36,291 nucleotides of DNA from Zoopage sp. CT-All (taxonomy: Eukaryota; Zoopagomycota; Zoopagomycetes; Zoopagales; Zoopagaceae), in NCBI GenBank assembly GCA_004114245.1, contig QZWS01000034.1, positions 1-36,291 of the forward strand. The letters run 5' to 3'. Within the stretch, counting starts at the first letter, position 1. Each line of letters starts with the position of its first letter. Under the pieces are notes generated by a model. That model was given only the letters and a program-made list of their open reading frames with translations. It did no database searches and was not told the DNA's origin. Positions 27,529 to 36,291 of the stretch are shown piece by piece. The position numbers were made by a program, and so were the translations under genes.

Positions 27529-28750
27529 TCAGCTAAGCAGCCGTTTGCGTCGGTTCTTTGCCGCCTCTTTGGCCTTATTCTCAGCAGCCTCCCGCACGAG
27601 CCGTTCCTGCAGTGCTATCCTTCGCGTTACTTCTGCTTCGGCTTCCACCGCGGGCCGGTGCCTGCTTGGTGGGGACACTGGGGGTCGCTGGGATGGCTGA
27701 ACGAGGACGTGAGGCGTAAGAACTAATTCTGGGCTTGACGGTTGTGGATAGGCGGCGCCATCATCGTCGTCTGTTGTGGCATCTGATAGATTGGCATCTG
27801 TATCCTGTGCCTCGACAGGTCGATTCGACACCATTGTCGTAGGTATAGGTGAAGATGGCAACAGAAGCGAATTTACCGAGTCGGTCATTAAATCCATCGG
27901 TCTGTCATGGTTATACGCTTTCCAAGGAATGGCATCCGGTTGCAGCGAGTCCACTTGCGACGAGTTTAGCAGTATTTGCTGCTGCAAAGTCCCTGGCCGC
28001 TGTGTGGCGCCATCCCGATTCGCATCAGGCGGTAATGCAGCTTCCGACGTCAAGGCTTGGTAGAGACCACGCACATCGTGTGATTGAAATAAGAGCGAAG
28101 CCACAGCATCGGGAGCTCCTGGCGCTTCGGACATCTGCTCTCGCCTCCTATCTTGAAACCCCACAGCATCGAATCTGTAATCAAGAGCCTTCAGACGGTT
28201 CGTCAGCTCCTTGACCTGATCGGCAAGCTCCTGTGCAATGGCCAAGGTGGGCAAATATAATTGATCACGAAGGACATCGGATCGTTGGGCGGGGTCGTAG
28301 ATACGCTTTGGTCGAAACGTCCAGGAGAAATCCACGCCAAATGATCCAAACACCTTTGTTAGCGTTAGCTCGGCCACGTCTAGAAAATGACAGAGGTGAG
28401 ATATTCGGAGAAGCGCTGGACTTACGCTCGCTAATGTCAAACGTAACTGGCCTGCCCGCACCACCTCGACTATTCCCTTCAACAACCTCCTCCGTCAACG
28501 ACGCCACCATGCCCGCCAATACCCCGACCTGTCGTTCATCGTACGGCTGAAACACGCATCGTATTTCGCGCGCCCGGTTCCGGAGCCGCCCATCGCCGAG
28601 CGTCTCGAACCAGACCTCGGTGAGGTCGGTGACGAGAACCGCATATGAAGTGCGCGTGAATTTCGACTTTACAAGGAGAAACCGCGGCGTGGGATACGTT
28701 GCGTGAATGGACTGCCAGGGCACGGCAGCAAGAGATTGGAGGTCCAGCAT
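27529..28750 (-). CDS. NHEJ1: NHEJ factor XLF/NHEJ1-like (391 aa, two exons)
   Basis: XLF bridges DNA ends with XRCC4-Lig4 in non-homologous end joining. Exons on the minus strand are 28750-28426 and 28379-27529, with a 46-nt intron (GTAAGT...TTCTAG). The head domain shows FLLVKSKFTRTSYAVLVTDL, then TEVWFETL, matching the XLF head. FGSFGVDFSWTF ends it. LAIAQELADQVKELTNRLKA starts the coiled-coil stalk. A long disordered tail follows, longer than the human protein's. The last residues KNRRKRLLS resemble the basic C-terminal Ku-binding motif of XLF. The ATG follows MLDLQSLAAVPWQ, with the family Trp. Its start codon is 40 bp from that of NARS2. Confidence 0.85.
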
Positions 28751-28790
28751 CTTGAGAGTCGTGGTCAGGTGACTTGCAGCGCAGGGAGAG
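28751..28790. promoter_or_regulatory. 40-bp divergent intergenic between NHEJ1 and NARS2
   Basis: The two start codons face away across 40 bp, too little for two separate classical promoters. A TCAGGTGAC (E-box-like CAGGTG) lies in the middle. Each promoter probably overlaps the other gene's coding exon. Confidence 0.5.
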
Positions 28791-30438
28791 ATGGTGTATC
28801 GACACACGCTATCAGCGGCTTCTCGCCGGCTCAGAGGATTTCAGCGCGTCGGCAATGGGTGTGTAAACAGAGCCATGTCCAAAGCGGTGGACCCGGACGC
28901 AGGAATGCGCTCATTGCCAGCGACGATCAGCAACATATATGAAGCATCCGCCCGGGCATCCTCCCCAGCATCCTCCCCAGCATCCTCGGCAGATTCTTCA
29001 CGCACCCCACTCAGCCCGGAAACAAAAGATGCCAAAATAACAGTCTACGGCTGGGTGAGAGCATTGCGGAAGCAAAAGAGCGTGCGATTTGTAGAGGTGT
29101 GCGATGGCTCGACGTTGCGCGGCCTGCAGGTCGTTGTTGCCTCGCCCGACATCTCCGCAGGGTTCGTCACTTCCTTTTATTTCACTATTAACGCGTTTAT
29201 CTCATATGGCCGAAAGTCTCACGCTCGGGTCATGCGTTCGCATCGCTGGGACGCTTGCAATCTCGCCATCGCCGCAGCAACCTGTCGAGCTTCACGCCAC
29301 AGATATTTGTGTTCTTGGTGCCTGTGATCCGCAATCCTATCCCCTACAGAAGCAGCACCAACCGCTGGAAACCCTTCGCGACGTTCCACATATTAGGCTG
29401 CGCACGAGAACGCTTGCGGCCGTCGCCAAAATTCGCAGCGAAACACTGCATGCAATGGGTGCATTTTACAAGAGGCACGGGTTCACAATGGTGCATTCGC
29501 CCATTCTGACTGGTCACGACTGTGAAGGGGCTGGAGACGTCTTTTCCGTCCATACAGACACCCCGGCCAGCCCGCCCACGGCTTCGCCATTCTTTGGAAA
29601 GCCTGCGTATTTGACCGTTTCGGGACAATTGCATCTCGAAGCTGCCATGCACTCGCTCTCCGGTCGCGTTTACTCCCTGACTCCGGCGTTCAGGGCCGAG
29701 CGGCATTCGAGGACGCCACGGCATTTGGCCGAGTTTTGGATGCTTGAGGCCGAGATAGCATTCGTCGATGACATCAATCAAGTCGCTGATGTTGCCGAGG
29801 CATGTGTGCGAGATGCCATCAGTCGAGTGCTAAGCTGTTGCTCCGAAGAGCTTGCACAGTGCGAAAAATGGGGCGGCGATGGGGGCGTTGGTCTGCGGGA
29901 ACGACTGAACAGGCTTGCGCGATCGCCATTCCTGAGAATGACCTACACCGAGGCCGTGAACAAGCTTCAGCATGCAGCTGCTAATGGAGCCGCGTTTCAA
30001 TCCGTGCCAGCATGGGGAGATGACCTGCGCGCCGAGCATGAGCGGTATCTTGTCGATACATACTGCAGCAACATCCCAGTTGTGGTCACCGACTATCCCG
30101 CCGAGTTAAAGCCCTTCTACATGCTTCAAGAGTCTGATACGACTTGTCCCTCATCGACCGCCGCATGCATGGACATTCTTATGCCATATGGCGTCGGCGA
30201 GCTCGTTGGTGGTAGCCTTCGTGAGCACGACCCTGCCCGTCTTACACAGCGTATGCTGAAAGCAGGACTAGACCCACACGGAGAATACCGATGGTACGTG
30301 GAGCTGCGGGAGATGGGCGGGTGTTCGCACGGCGGGTTTGGGCTTGGCGTCGAGCGGTTAGTCAGGCTGCTGACCGGAGTGGCAGATGTCCGCGAGGCCG
30401 TAGCCTTTCCCCGAGTCGCCGGCAAGTGCGTAATGTGA
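28791..30438 (+). CDS. NARS2: Mitochondrial asparaginyl-tRNA synthetase (530 aa, two exons)
   Basis: This class IIb synthetase charges mitochondrial tRNA-Asn. Exons 28791-29161 and 29217-30438 with a 55-nt intron (GTTCGT...CGAAAG) joining DISAG|LTLGSCVRI. The N terminus MVYRHTLSAASRRLRGFQR is an Arg/Ser-rich mitochondrial presequence. A repeated PASS (from CCCCAGCATCCT repeats) forms a linker. The OB fold has VYGWVRALRKQKSVRFVEV. The catalytic core shows motif 2 (TPAFRAERHSRTPRHLAEFW) and motif 3 (GGFGLGVERLV). The end VAFPRVAGKCVM resembles the FPR-x-PGRC end of organellar AsnRS. AsnRS is preferred to AspRS by the HTPRHLxEF-type motif 2. Confidence 0.93.
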
Positions 30439-30617
30439 CAGACGATGACGCTGCATGGAATAGCATTCATACATTAAGGATAGTTAGAGTAAGAATTGGG
30501 TTGGATACGGTATTGGCTGGTAATTCCTCCATCAGAAGCAAGTGCTGTGCAGCCGTTGGCGCTGGAAACCTGCACCGAAAGTGACGTCATCGTCGATCGG
30601 GCACCCCTCACTCTCCC

Positions 30618-32668
30618 ATGCTCCGCTTCCTGCAGCGGCCGAGCGCCTCCTTTCTGCTCGTGCATCCAGCTTGTGCCCAGTATCCCTACTCCACGCGTAA
30701 TCTCTCTTCTGCACACACTTGAAGCCTTCATCGGCTTTACGGGGCAGATGCAAGGCTTCCGCAGATCCCGATTTTGTCACGCGCCGCCGACCATAGCCGC
30801 CGCGAGCCCACACGCTCGGCCATATGCGATGCTTCTGGCGCAGAATATAACTATCGTGACTTGCTTGTTGGTGTCTCAGAGTTGAAGGGACAGCTGTGCA
30901 ACGCGTATCCATCGGCTCTCATTCCACGTCCACGGACTGATTCCTGGTAGCGACCGCGGTTTAGAGGAATCGCGCGTGGCGCTTTTGTTTCCAAACTCAG
31001 CAGAATATGTCCGGGCGCAGTGGGGGGTATGGGCCGCTGGTGGCGTGTGCGTTCCTCTGCGTTGGTTCCAGCCTCCAATGACTAAAATCTTGAGCACTGC
31101 AATCCTCGTAGATCTCTCACATTCGTTTGCGGAGAAGGATTATATCATTCGAAACGCGTCTGCCAATGTCCTGATATCGGACCCGAAATACTCCGACGAT
31201 GCTCAGGCTTTAGCAGATGCAACAGGGGCTCGCCTGCTCGCCCCTCAACCCATGGCCTCCTCTATTAGCGGCTCTGGGCATGTTGATGTGTCGGACGCAT
31301 TTGACGAGTCGCGTCGCGCGATGCTGATCTATACCAGCGGAACTACTGGGCATCCCAAAGGCGTCGTGGTGACCCATGCAATGCTGCGAGCGCAGGTCGA
31401 AGCCCTCGTCGAGTCCTGGAGCTGGTCTCGCATGGATCGGATCCTGCATATCCTGCCGCTTCACCACACTCACGCAAGAATCGCCTGTGACATGTTCTCC
31501 TCCCTCATGGCTCATAGGGCATTGTGAATGCGCTGATGTGTGCATTGTGGTCGGGCGCCTGCGTGGAGTTCATGCACAAATTTGATCCCGCCAAAGTTTG
31601 GGCGCGATGGCTCAGCCCCAGCGCAGAGAAGCTCTCTCTTTTTATGGCGGTTCCAACCATGTACGGTACATGCCTATACTCGGTCGAATCGCCGTTGTGA
31701 TGCTTCATATTAGCCAAATTATTGGAGCATCTAGAGCGCAATCCATCACTTGATGCTCGCCTAGCCTGTGTGCAGTTCCGACTCATGATTTCGGGATCGA
31801 GTTCTCTCCCTACTTCCGTTCGGCAACGCTGGCTTGACACGACCGGGGTTACGCTGCTGGAGCGCTATGGCATGACTGAAACAGGCATGATCCTAGGCCA
31901 GTCCGTCCCAGACAGGGCCAAGCGCGTCGAGGTTTGTCCTTTAACATCAGCAGTGCGGGATTCATGAAACAATTCCAGGGGTGTGTTGGGTGGCCATTTC
32001 CCGGAATGGAAGTGCGACTGGCTGCTGAGGATGGCAGCGATATTGCAAAATCGGATATGCAAGCTCCTGGAGAGGTTCAAGTGCGAGGTGCCGCTGTGTT
32101 CTCCGAGTTTGCTCTCATTTTGCTGCGAATCTTACTGACCATTGTTATAGATACTTGGGCAATCCAAAGGCAACGAGGGAAGCATTTTCATCGGATGGCT
32201 GGTAGGCTGCTGCTCGTGCCAAATAAGCTTATGCAGTTCAGGTTCCGCACTGGAGATACTGCAGTCTACGAGAGCGATATGGCCGGCTACCGTATACTCG
32301 GACGTACCAGTGTTGACATCATTAAAACTGGTGGATACAAAGTATCGGCGATTGAGGTTGAACGTGCACTACTCGCCACCGGCATGGTCCACGACTGTGC
32401 TGTGATCGGAGCTGCAGACGACGTCTGGGGTCAGCGAGTGCACGCAATAGTAGTACCGAAGCCAGAGGAGGCATCCTCTGATCGCAGCCAAGCCAAGCCT
32501 GCCACCACTTTGACAATATCGCTGGAGGGCCTGAGGGTAGCCTGCAGAGACTCGCTGGCCTCGTACAAGCTGCCGACGCGACTAACAGTGATCCCCTTCA
32601 CGCAAGGCTTGCCTAGAAACGCGATGGGCAAAGTCGACAAGAAGAAGCTGGCTGCCGCGCTGCTGTAA
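30618..32668 (+). CDS. ACSF3: ACSF3-like malonyl-CoA synthetase (559 aa, nine exons)
   Basis: ACSF3 activates malonate (and methylmalonate) to the CoA ester in mitochondria, feeding lipoate synthesis and clearing malonate. Exons: 30618-30696, 30748-30904, 30951-31060, 31112-31473, 31518-31665, 31714-31931, 31979-32106, 32151-32201, 32242-32668. Introns are 40-51 nt. The N-terminal MLRFLQRPSASFLLVH is presequence-like. AMP-binding motifs: LIYTSGTTGHPKGVVVTH, LPLHHTHGIVNAL, MAVPTMYAKLLEHL, LLERYGMTETGM, WFRTGDTAVYE, GRTSVDIIKTGGYKVSAIEV, and the catalytic Lys in RNAMGKVDKKKL. These match ACSF3 more closely than other acyl-CoA synthetases. The intron at 31474-31517 is GC-AG. Two introns are a multiple of 3, so the frame alone hides them. 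Confidence 0.92.
31474..31517 (+). other. ACSF3: GC-AG intron in ACSF3
   Basis: HHTH upstream and GIVNALMCALW downstream form the family motif HHxHGxVNAL only if intron 31474-31517 is removed. It begins GCAAGA, close to the GC-AG donor consensus, and ends CTCATAG (44 nt). No GT donor in reach keeps the frame. Confidence 0.8.
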
Positions 32669-32735
32669 TGCACGACGCTCTGTGAAGCAAACCGACTTGT
32701 CACCAATCTGACTTTTCCGCAGGCATCCGCGCGAG

Positions 32736-35700
32736 ATGTATCAGGCGCCGCCAGCTTCCGGCGCGACGCCGCCTCCGCCGCACATGCATCACCAGCAGAA
32801 CCAACAGCAGCAGCAAGGTTCGCTGAATGGTCCGCCGCCACCAGGAAGCTATGGACGTGGACAGCAACAACAATCGCATCATCCGAACAATACCGGCCAG
32901 CCACCGCTTGGCTATCCACCCCATCTGCCCCAGCAGCAACACAATCCACAGAACCAGTATGTTCAGGCTCCGATGGGTGGTGTGCAGGGTCTGCAGCCGG
33001 GTCCCTATGGAACACAGCAGCCTCACGTGCCTGGCCCACCATCCGGTTCACATCCAGGTAAATTTGACGTGCAGTACGTGTCAAAATTAACATTCATCAA
33101 GGTATAACGCCTGTGTTTCCGGGAGCAGAGCCTATGGCATCGCCTCCACAATTCCAGCAGCAGTACAATCCCAGTCTCGCCGCACAGATGCAGGGTATGA
33201 ATATCGGTGGTCCTGGCGCACCTCCACGACGGCGGCATTATCCACAGCAGCCTGGCGCAGTGCAACCACCTCAAGCCGTTGCGCCAACAATGTCTTCTGC
33301 TAATGCCCAGCATCCTCAAGCGATGCAGGCTGGATTTGCGCCTGGAGTGATTATGCCCCAGCAGCACGGGTACGCATCTCAGGCGGCCCCGGTCCAACAG
33401 CACGGCTACCCATCCCAGCCACAGCAGCAACAGCGACAGCAGATTCCTGGAATGTCACCAGCACCCGGTTATCCTTCAATACAGTCACAACCACAACCAC
33501 AGCCACAACTACAGCAGCCTCCACGTCCGCGCATTGATCCGGATCAGATCCCATCTCCTGTCGCTGTTCAAGAACAGGACCAGCGCGCATTTGATTCGGT
33601 ACCTTACGGAACCATGTCGCGTAATCTGCCTCCGCTGGCGAGTTCCGACTTCCGTGCTATCGATGAAGGCAATTCGAATCCCAGGTTTATTCGTTCCACT
33701 GTGTATCAAATTCCCGCTACCGATGAAATTTTGGCTTCTTCAAAGATTCCGTTGGCGTTGGTGCTTCAGCCCCTTGCTGAGCTGCGAATGGACGAGGTAT
33801 GAAATATGCAATGATCATTCCCTGCCAAACTGATGGCATGGTCTAGATGCCGGTGCCGGTGCTAGATTTTGGCGAATCCGGGCCGATTCGTTGCGCCCGC
33901 TGTAAAGGGTATATCAACCCGTTTGTGCAGTTCACAGAGGGAGGCCGCAAGTTCGCCTGTAATCTGTGCCAGCATTTTAACGATGGTGTGTCTCGCTCGT
34001 GTCAGTCGCCGATACTTACCCTTGTAGTGCCCGATGCCTATTTTTGCAATCTTGACATGGCTGGAAGACGCATGGATTTTGATATGCGTCCCGAGCTTAA
34101 GCATGGCACTGTTGAATTCGTCGCAACCAAAGTGCGCATCCTTTCTAATGCCCAGTCAACTCATTTACGCTAGGAATTTCAAATGCGTAATCCCGTTACC
34201 GCTTCGTACCTGGTGGCCATTGATGTGAGCTGGCATGCTATGCAAAGCGGCATGGTTGCTCGTGCAGTTCGCGCGATACGCTCTGCTCTTTTCGGTCCTG
34301 ATGGCACTGGCGCGAGTCTATTGCCTTCTGGCGCAAAGTTTGGCATCATGGCGTTCGATCGAAGCATTCACTTCTTCAACCTCTCCGTAATGAGCAGTTC
34401 CGCATCCAGCTTGGACTGACCCTTTATCCCCTAGTCACAACTTGAGCAAGCACAGATGATGGTCGTTGCGGACGTCGATGACGTCTTTGTGCCGCTCAGC
34501 GAGGGCTTCCTCGTCGATCCAGCCGAATCAAAGGACCAGATTCTCGGCCTTCTCGATCAGCTGCCAGCCATGTTCGCGCACAATCGCACCGCTGATCCTG
34601 CATTTGGTGCGGCCATGACGGCAGCTCAAATGGCGCTGAAGGACATCGGTGGCAAAATCATGGCGTTTCTGTCGTCCCTCCCGCTTTACGGCCCGGGAGT
34701 AGTCAAGAATCGAGAGGACATGACCATCGTCAACACAGATAAGGAGCGTGCACTGTACGCTCCCCAAGACACATACTATACGAAGCTTGCCGAGCAATGC
34801 GTCGATTCTGGCGTCAGCGTGAACTTGTTCCTTTGCCCTCAGACGTATATTGATGTTGCCACTATCGGTAGAGTGACTGTCCTTTGTTGGCGGCTACTCA
34901 CCTAGATTAGGCGCTCTCGCGGGGATCACTGGCGGAGAAAACTTCCTGTACTCCAAGTTCAATGACAGCAAGGATGGTGTTCGTCTTGAAGGCGACGTCA
35001 ACGCCGCGATGAAGCGCACTTTTGGCTTTGACGCTATGGTGCGTCTTCGGTGTTCAGATGGTAATGCCGTTCATCATACACCCCGTGCTGCATAACGCGT
35101 CATAGGTCTTCGCGTTGGGGAGCATTATGGCAATATTTTCATGCGCAACTCGACGGATGTAGCGATGGCGGGTATCGATGCCAACACCGCGTTTGCAGTG
35201 TCGTTTGTTCACGACGATAAATTGGATGAGCGCCGTGAGGTCGGCTTTCAGTGTGCCTTGCTATACACTACGTCTCAGGGCGACCGGCGCATTCGCGTGC
35301 ATAATCTTAGTCTGCCGGTTACGACAAGCGTTCAGCAGATCTTCCGTAACGCAGACATGGATGTTGCCGTCAATTATCTTGCCAAAGTGGCGTGCATGGA
35401 GGCAATCACGACACCACTGAAGTCAGTGCGTGAACAGCTTCAGGACCGATGCTGCAAGGTTTTGATTGCGTATCGGCGACACTGCGCCTCGTCAACTTCT
35501 CCCGGACAACTCATCTTGCCCGAGTCGTACAAGCTGTTTCCCCTGATGACGATGGCACTGGTCAAGTCGGCAGCGCTGCGGGCAGGAGCGGATGTTAGTG
35601 TGGATGCGCGAGTTGCGTGCATGCGGACGCTCAAGTCGATGTCGGTGGCGGACACGATCAGCTATCTGTACCCACGCGTTGCAGCGCTTCATGCATTGCC

Positions 35701-36148
35701 CGAAACGTCTGGGCTATTGGATGAAAGCCGTGGTGTGCGGGCAATGCCACCGTTTATGCGCGCATCGTACACGCGGCTTGACCCAGCGGGGATGTACGCA
35801 GTGGAAAACGCGCAGACGATATATCTGTGGGTTGGGCGGCAAGCGCCTGCTTCGTTGCTTGAGAGCGTATTCGGGGTAGCACGCTTGGAGGATGTGAATT
35901 CTGGAATGAGCGAGTTGCCCGAGCTTGCCAATAACGTGAGTGGACAGATACGAGGATGTGTTGCGGCGCTGCGAATGCGTCGGTCCACGCGGCACCTGAC
36001 ACTGCGAATCGTCCGGCAGAGTCTCGAGCCTTTGGAACTGGAGATGGCCAACGCATTGGTTGAAGACAAGAACTGTGGTGAGATGAATTACGTCGACTTT
36101 TTGTGCGCGGTGCACCGGCAGATCCAGACAGTGGTAGGTGTGCGATAA
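32736..36148 (+). CDS. SEC24: COPII coat protein SEC24 (1032 aa, eight exons)
   Basis: SEC24 is the cargo-binding subunit of the COPII coat at ER exit sites. Exons: 32736-33057, 33102-33796, 33847-33985, 34028-34131, 34174-34386, 34435-34867, 34911-35060, 35106-36148. Introns are 42-50 nt. The N-terminal ~230 residues are Pro/Gln-rich and disordered. Then come NPRFIRSTVYQIPAT; the zinc finger with Cys at 355, 358, 377 and 380 (CARCKGYINPF, CNLCQHF); the trunk (SYLVAIDVS, FGIMAFDRSIHFF, VPLSEGF); the beta-sandwich and helical domain (HYGNIFMRNS, GFQCALLYTT, YLYPRVAALH); and the gelsolin-like end (YAVENAQTIYLWVGR). It ends QIQTVVGVR. A GTAGGT donor at 36134 with TAG at 36177 would instead give 21 new codons ending at 36240. 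It starts 67 bp after ACSF3. Confidence 0.95.
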
Positions 36149-36291
36149 AGACTGAACCCGACTTACATCTGGGGTAGCTGACGAGCAGCGAGAAGGCAGC
36201 GCCAACGAGCATTACCCCGCGCTGGCAACAGATGTACTGAGAGGCGAGACGGATGCACCTGGAGCCAATGCAACCCATGATTACCACCTTT
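36149..36291. other. 3' flank of SEC24
   Basis: The last 143 bases hold either the SEC24 3' untranslated region or, if the 36134-36177 intron is real, its last coding exon (36178-36240). A minus-strand frame here has a hydrophobic run, but it would need to continue inside SEC24, so I do not call a gene. Confidence 0.4.

Noticed and set aside
28961-28990. CCCCAGCATCCT repeats as a CRISPR-like or satellite array
   Set aside because: Only a few units, inside the NARS2 coding exon, encoding a Ser/Pro/Ala linker. They are simple coding repeats.
36149-36287. Minus-strand hydrophobic frame as a partial membrane-protein gene
   Set aside because: The frame continues only as antisense to SEC24, and its donor-like GTAAGT would require an exon inside the SEC24 coding region.

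Overview
This window reads as nuclear DNA of a fungus. The genes carry many very short spliceosomal introns: I place 49, almost all 35-64 nt. All three stop codons are used as stops. Several products are of fungal type, including a HAL4/SAT4-like kinase and a DUF1748 protein. Retention of XLF, a TM9SF3-type nonaspanin and an ACSF3-type acyl-CoA synthetase, together with orphan secreted proteins, would suit an early-diverging (non-yeast) lineage, but I cannot name the species. Most introns and exons were joined by hand from reading frame, splice dinucleotides and family conservation, so boundaries may shift by a few bases where noted.

Layout. 1-1467 is non-coding, with two inverted copies of a SINE-like 75-bp repeat. 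It leads to a small secreted-protein gene (1468-2066). A dense housekeeping block follows: U1 snRNP protein C (-), mitochondrial Obg GTPase MTG2 (+) and cytosolic HSP90 (-). 7.2-11.0 kb holds two paralogous genes for large proteins with a predicted signal peptide followed by an F-box-like motif. 11.3-17.6 kb is again housekeeping: CENP-O, proteasome alpha-7, peroxisomal 2,4-dienoyl-CoA reductase, mitoribosomal mS23 and TM9SF3. 17.6-19.8 kb is a tandem duplication carrying two six-cysteine small secreted proteins and a possible signal-peptide relic. 19.9-24.9 kb holds DNA primase small subunit, a HAL4-like kinase, a DUF1748 protein and an orphan secreted protein. 24.9-26.2 kb is an AT-rich island with a tRNA-Thr(UGU). 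26.2-36.2 kb holds a DUF202-like membrane protein, SAP30BP, XLF/NHEJ1, mitochondrial AsnRS, ACSF3 and SEC24.

The housekeeping genes do not form one pathway. They cover splicing, kinetochore, replication, DNA repair, proteasome, secretion and mitochondrial translation. Four divergent pairs have start codons separated by only 25-50 bp, and three of those pairs include a mitochondrial protein. Three genes need GC-AG introns. The accessory layer consists of secreted or membrane-entering proteins of unknown function, two of them in recent local duplications. It is the part most likely to hold undescribed biology, with the signal-peptide plus F-box-like paralogs as the best candidate.
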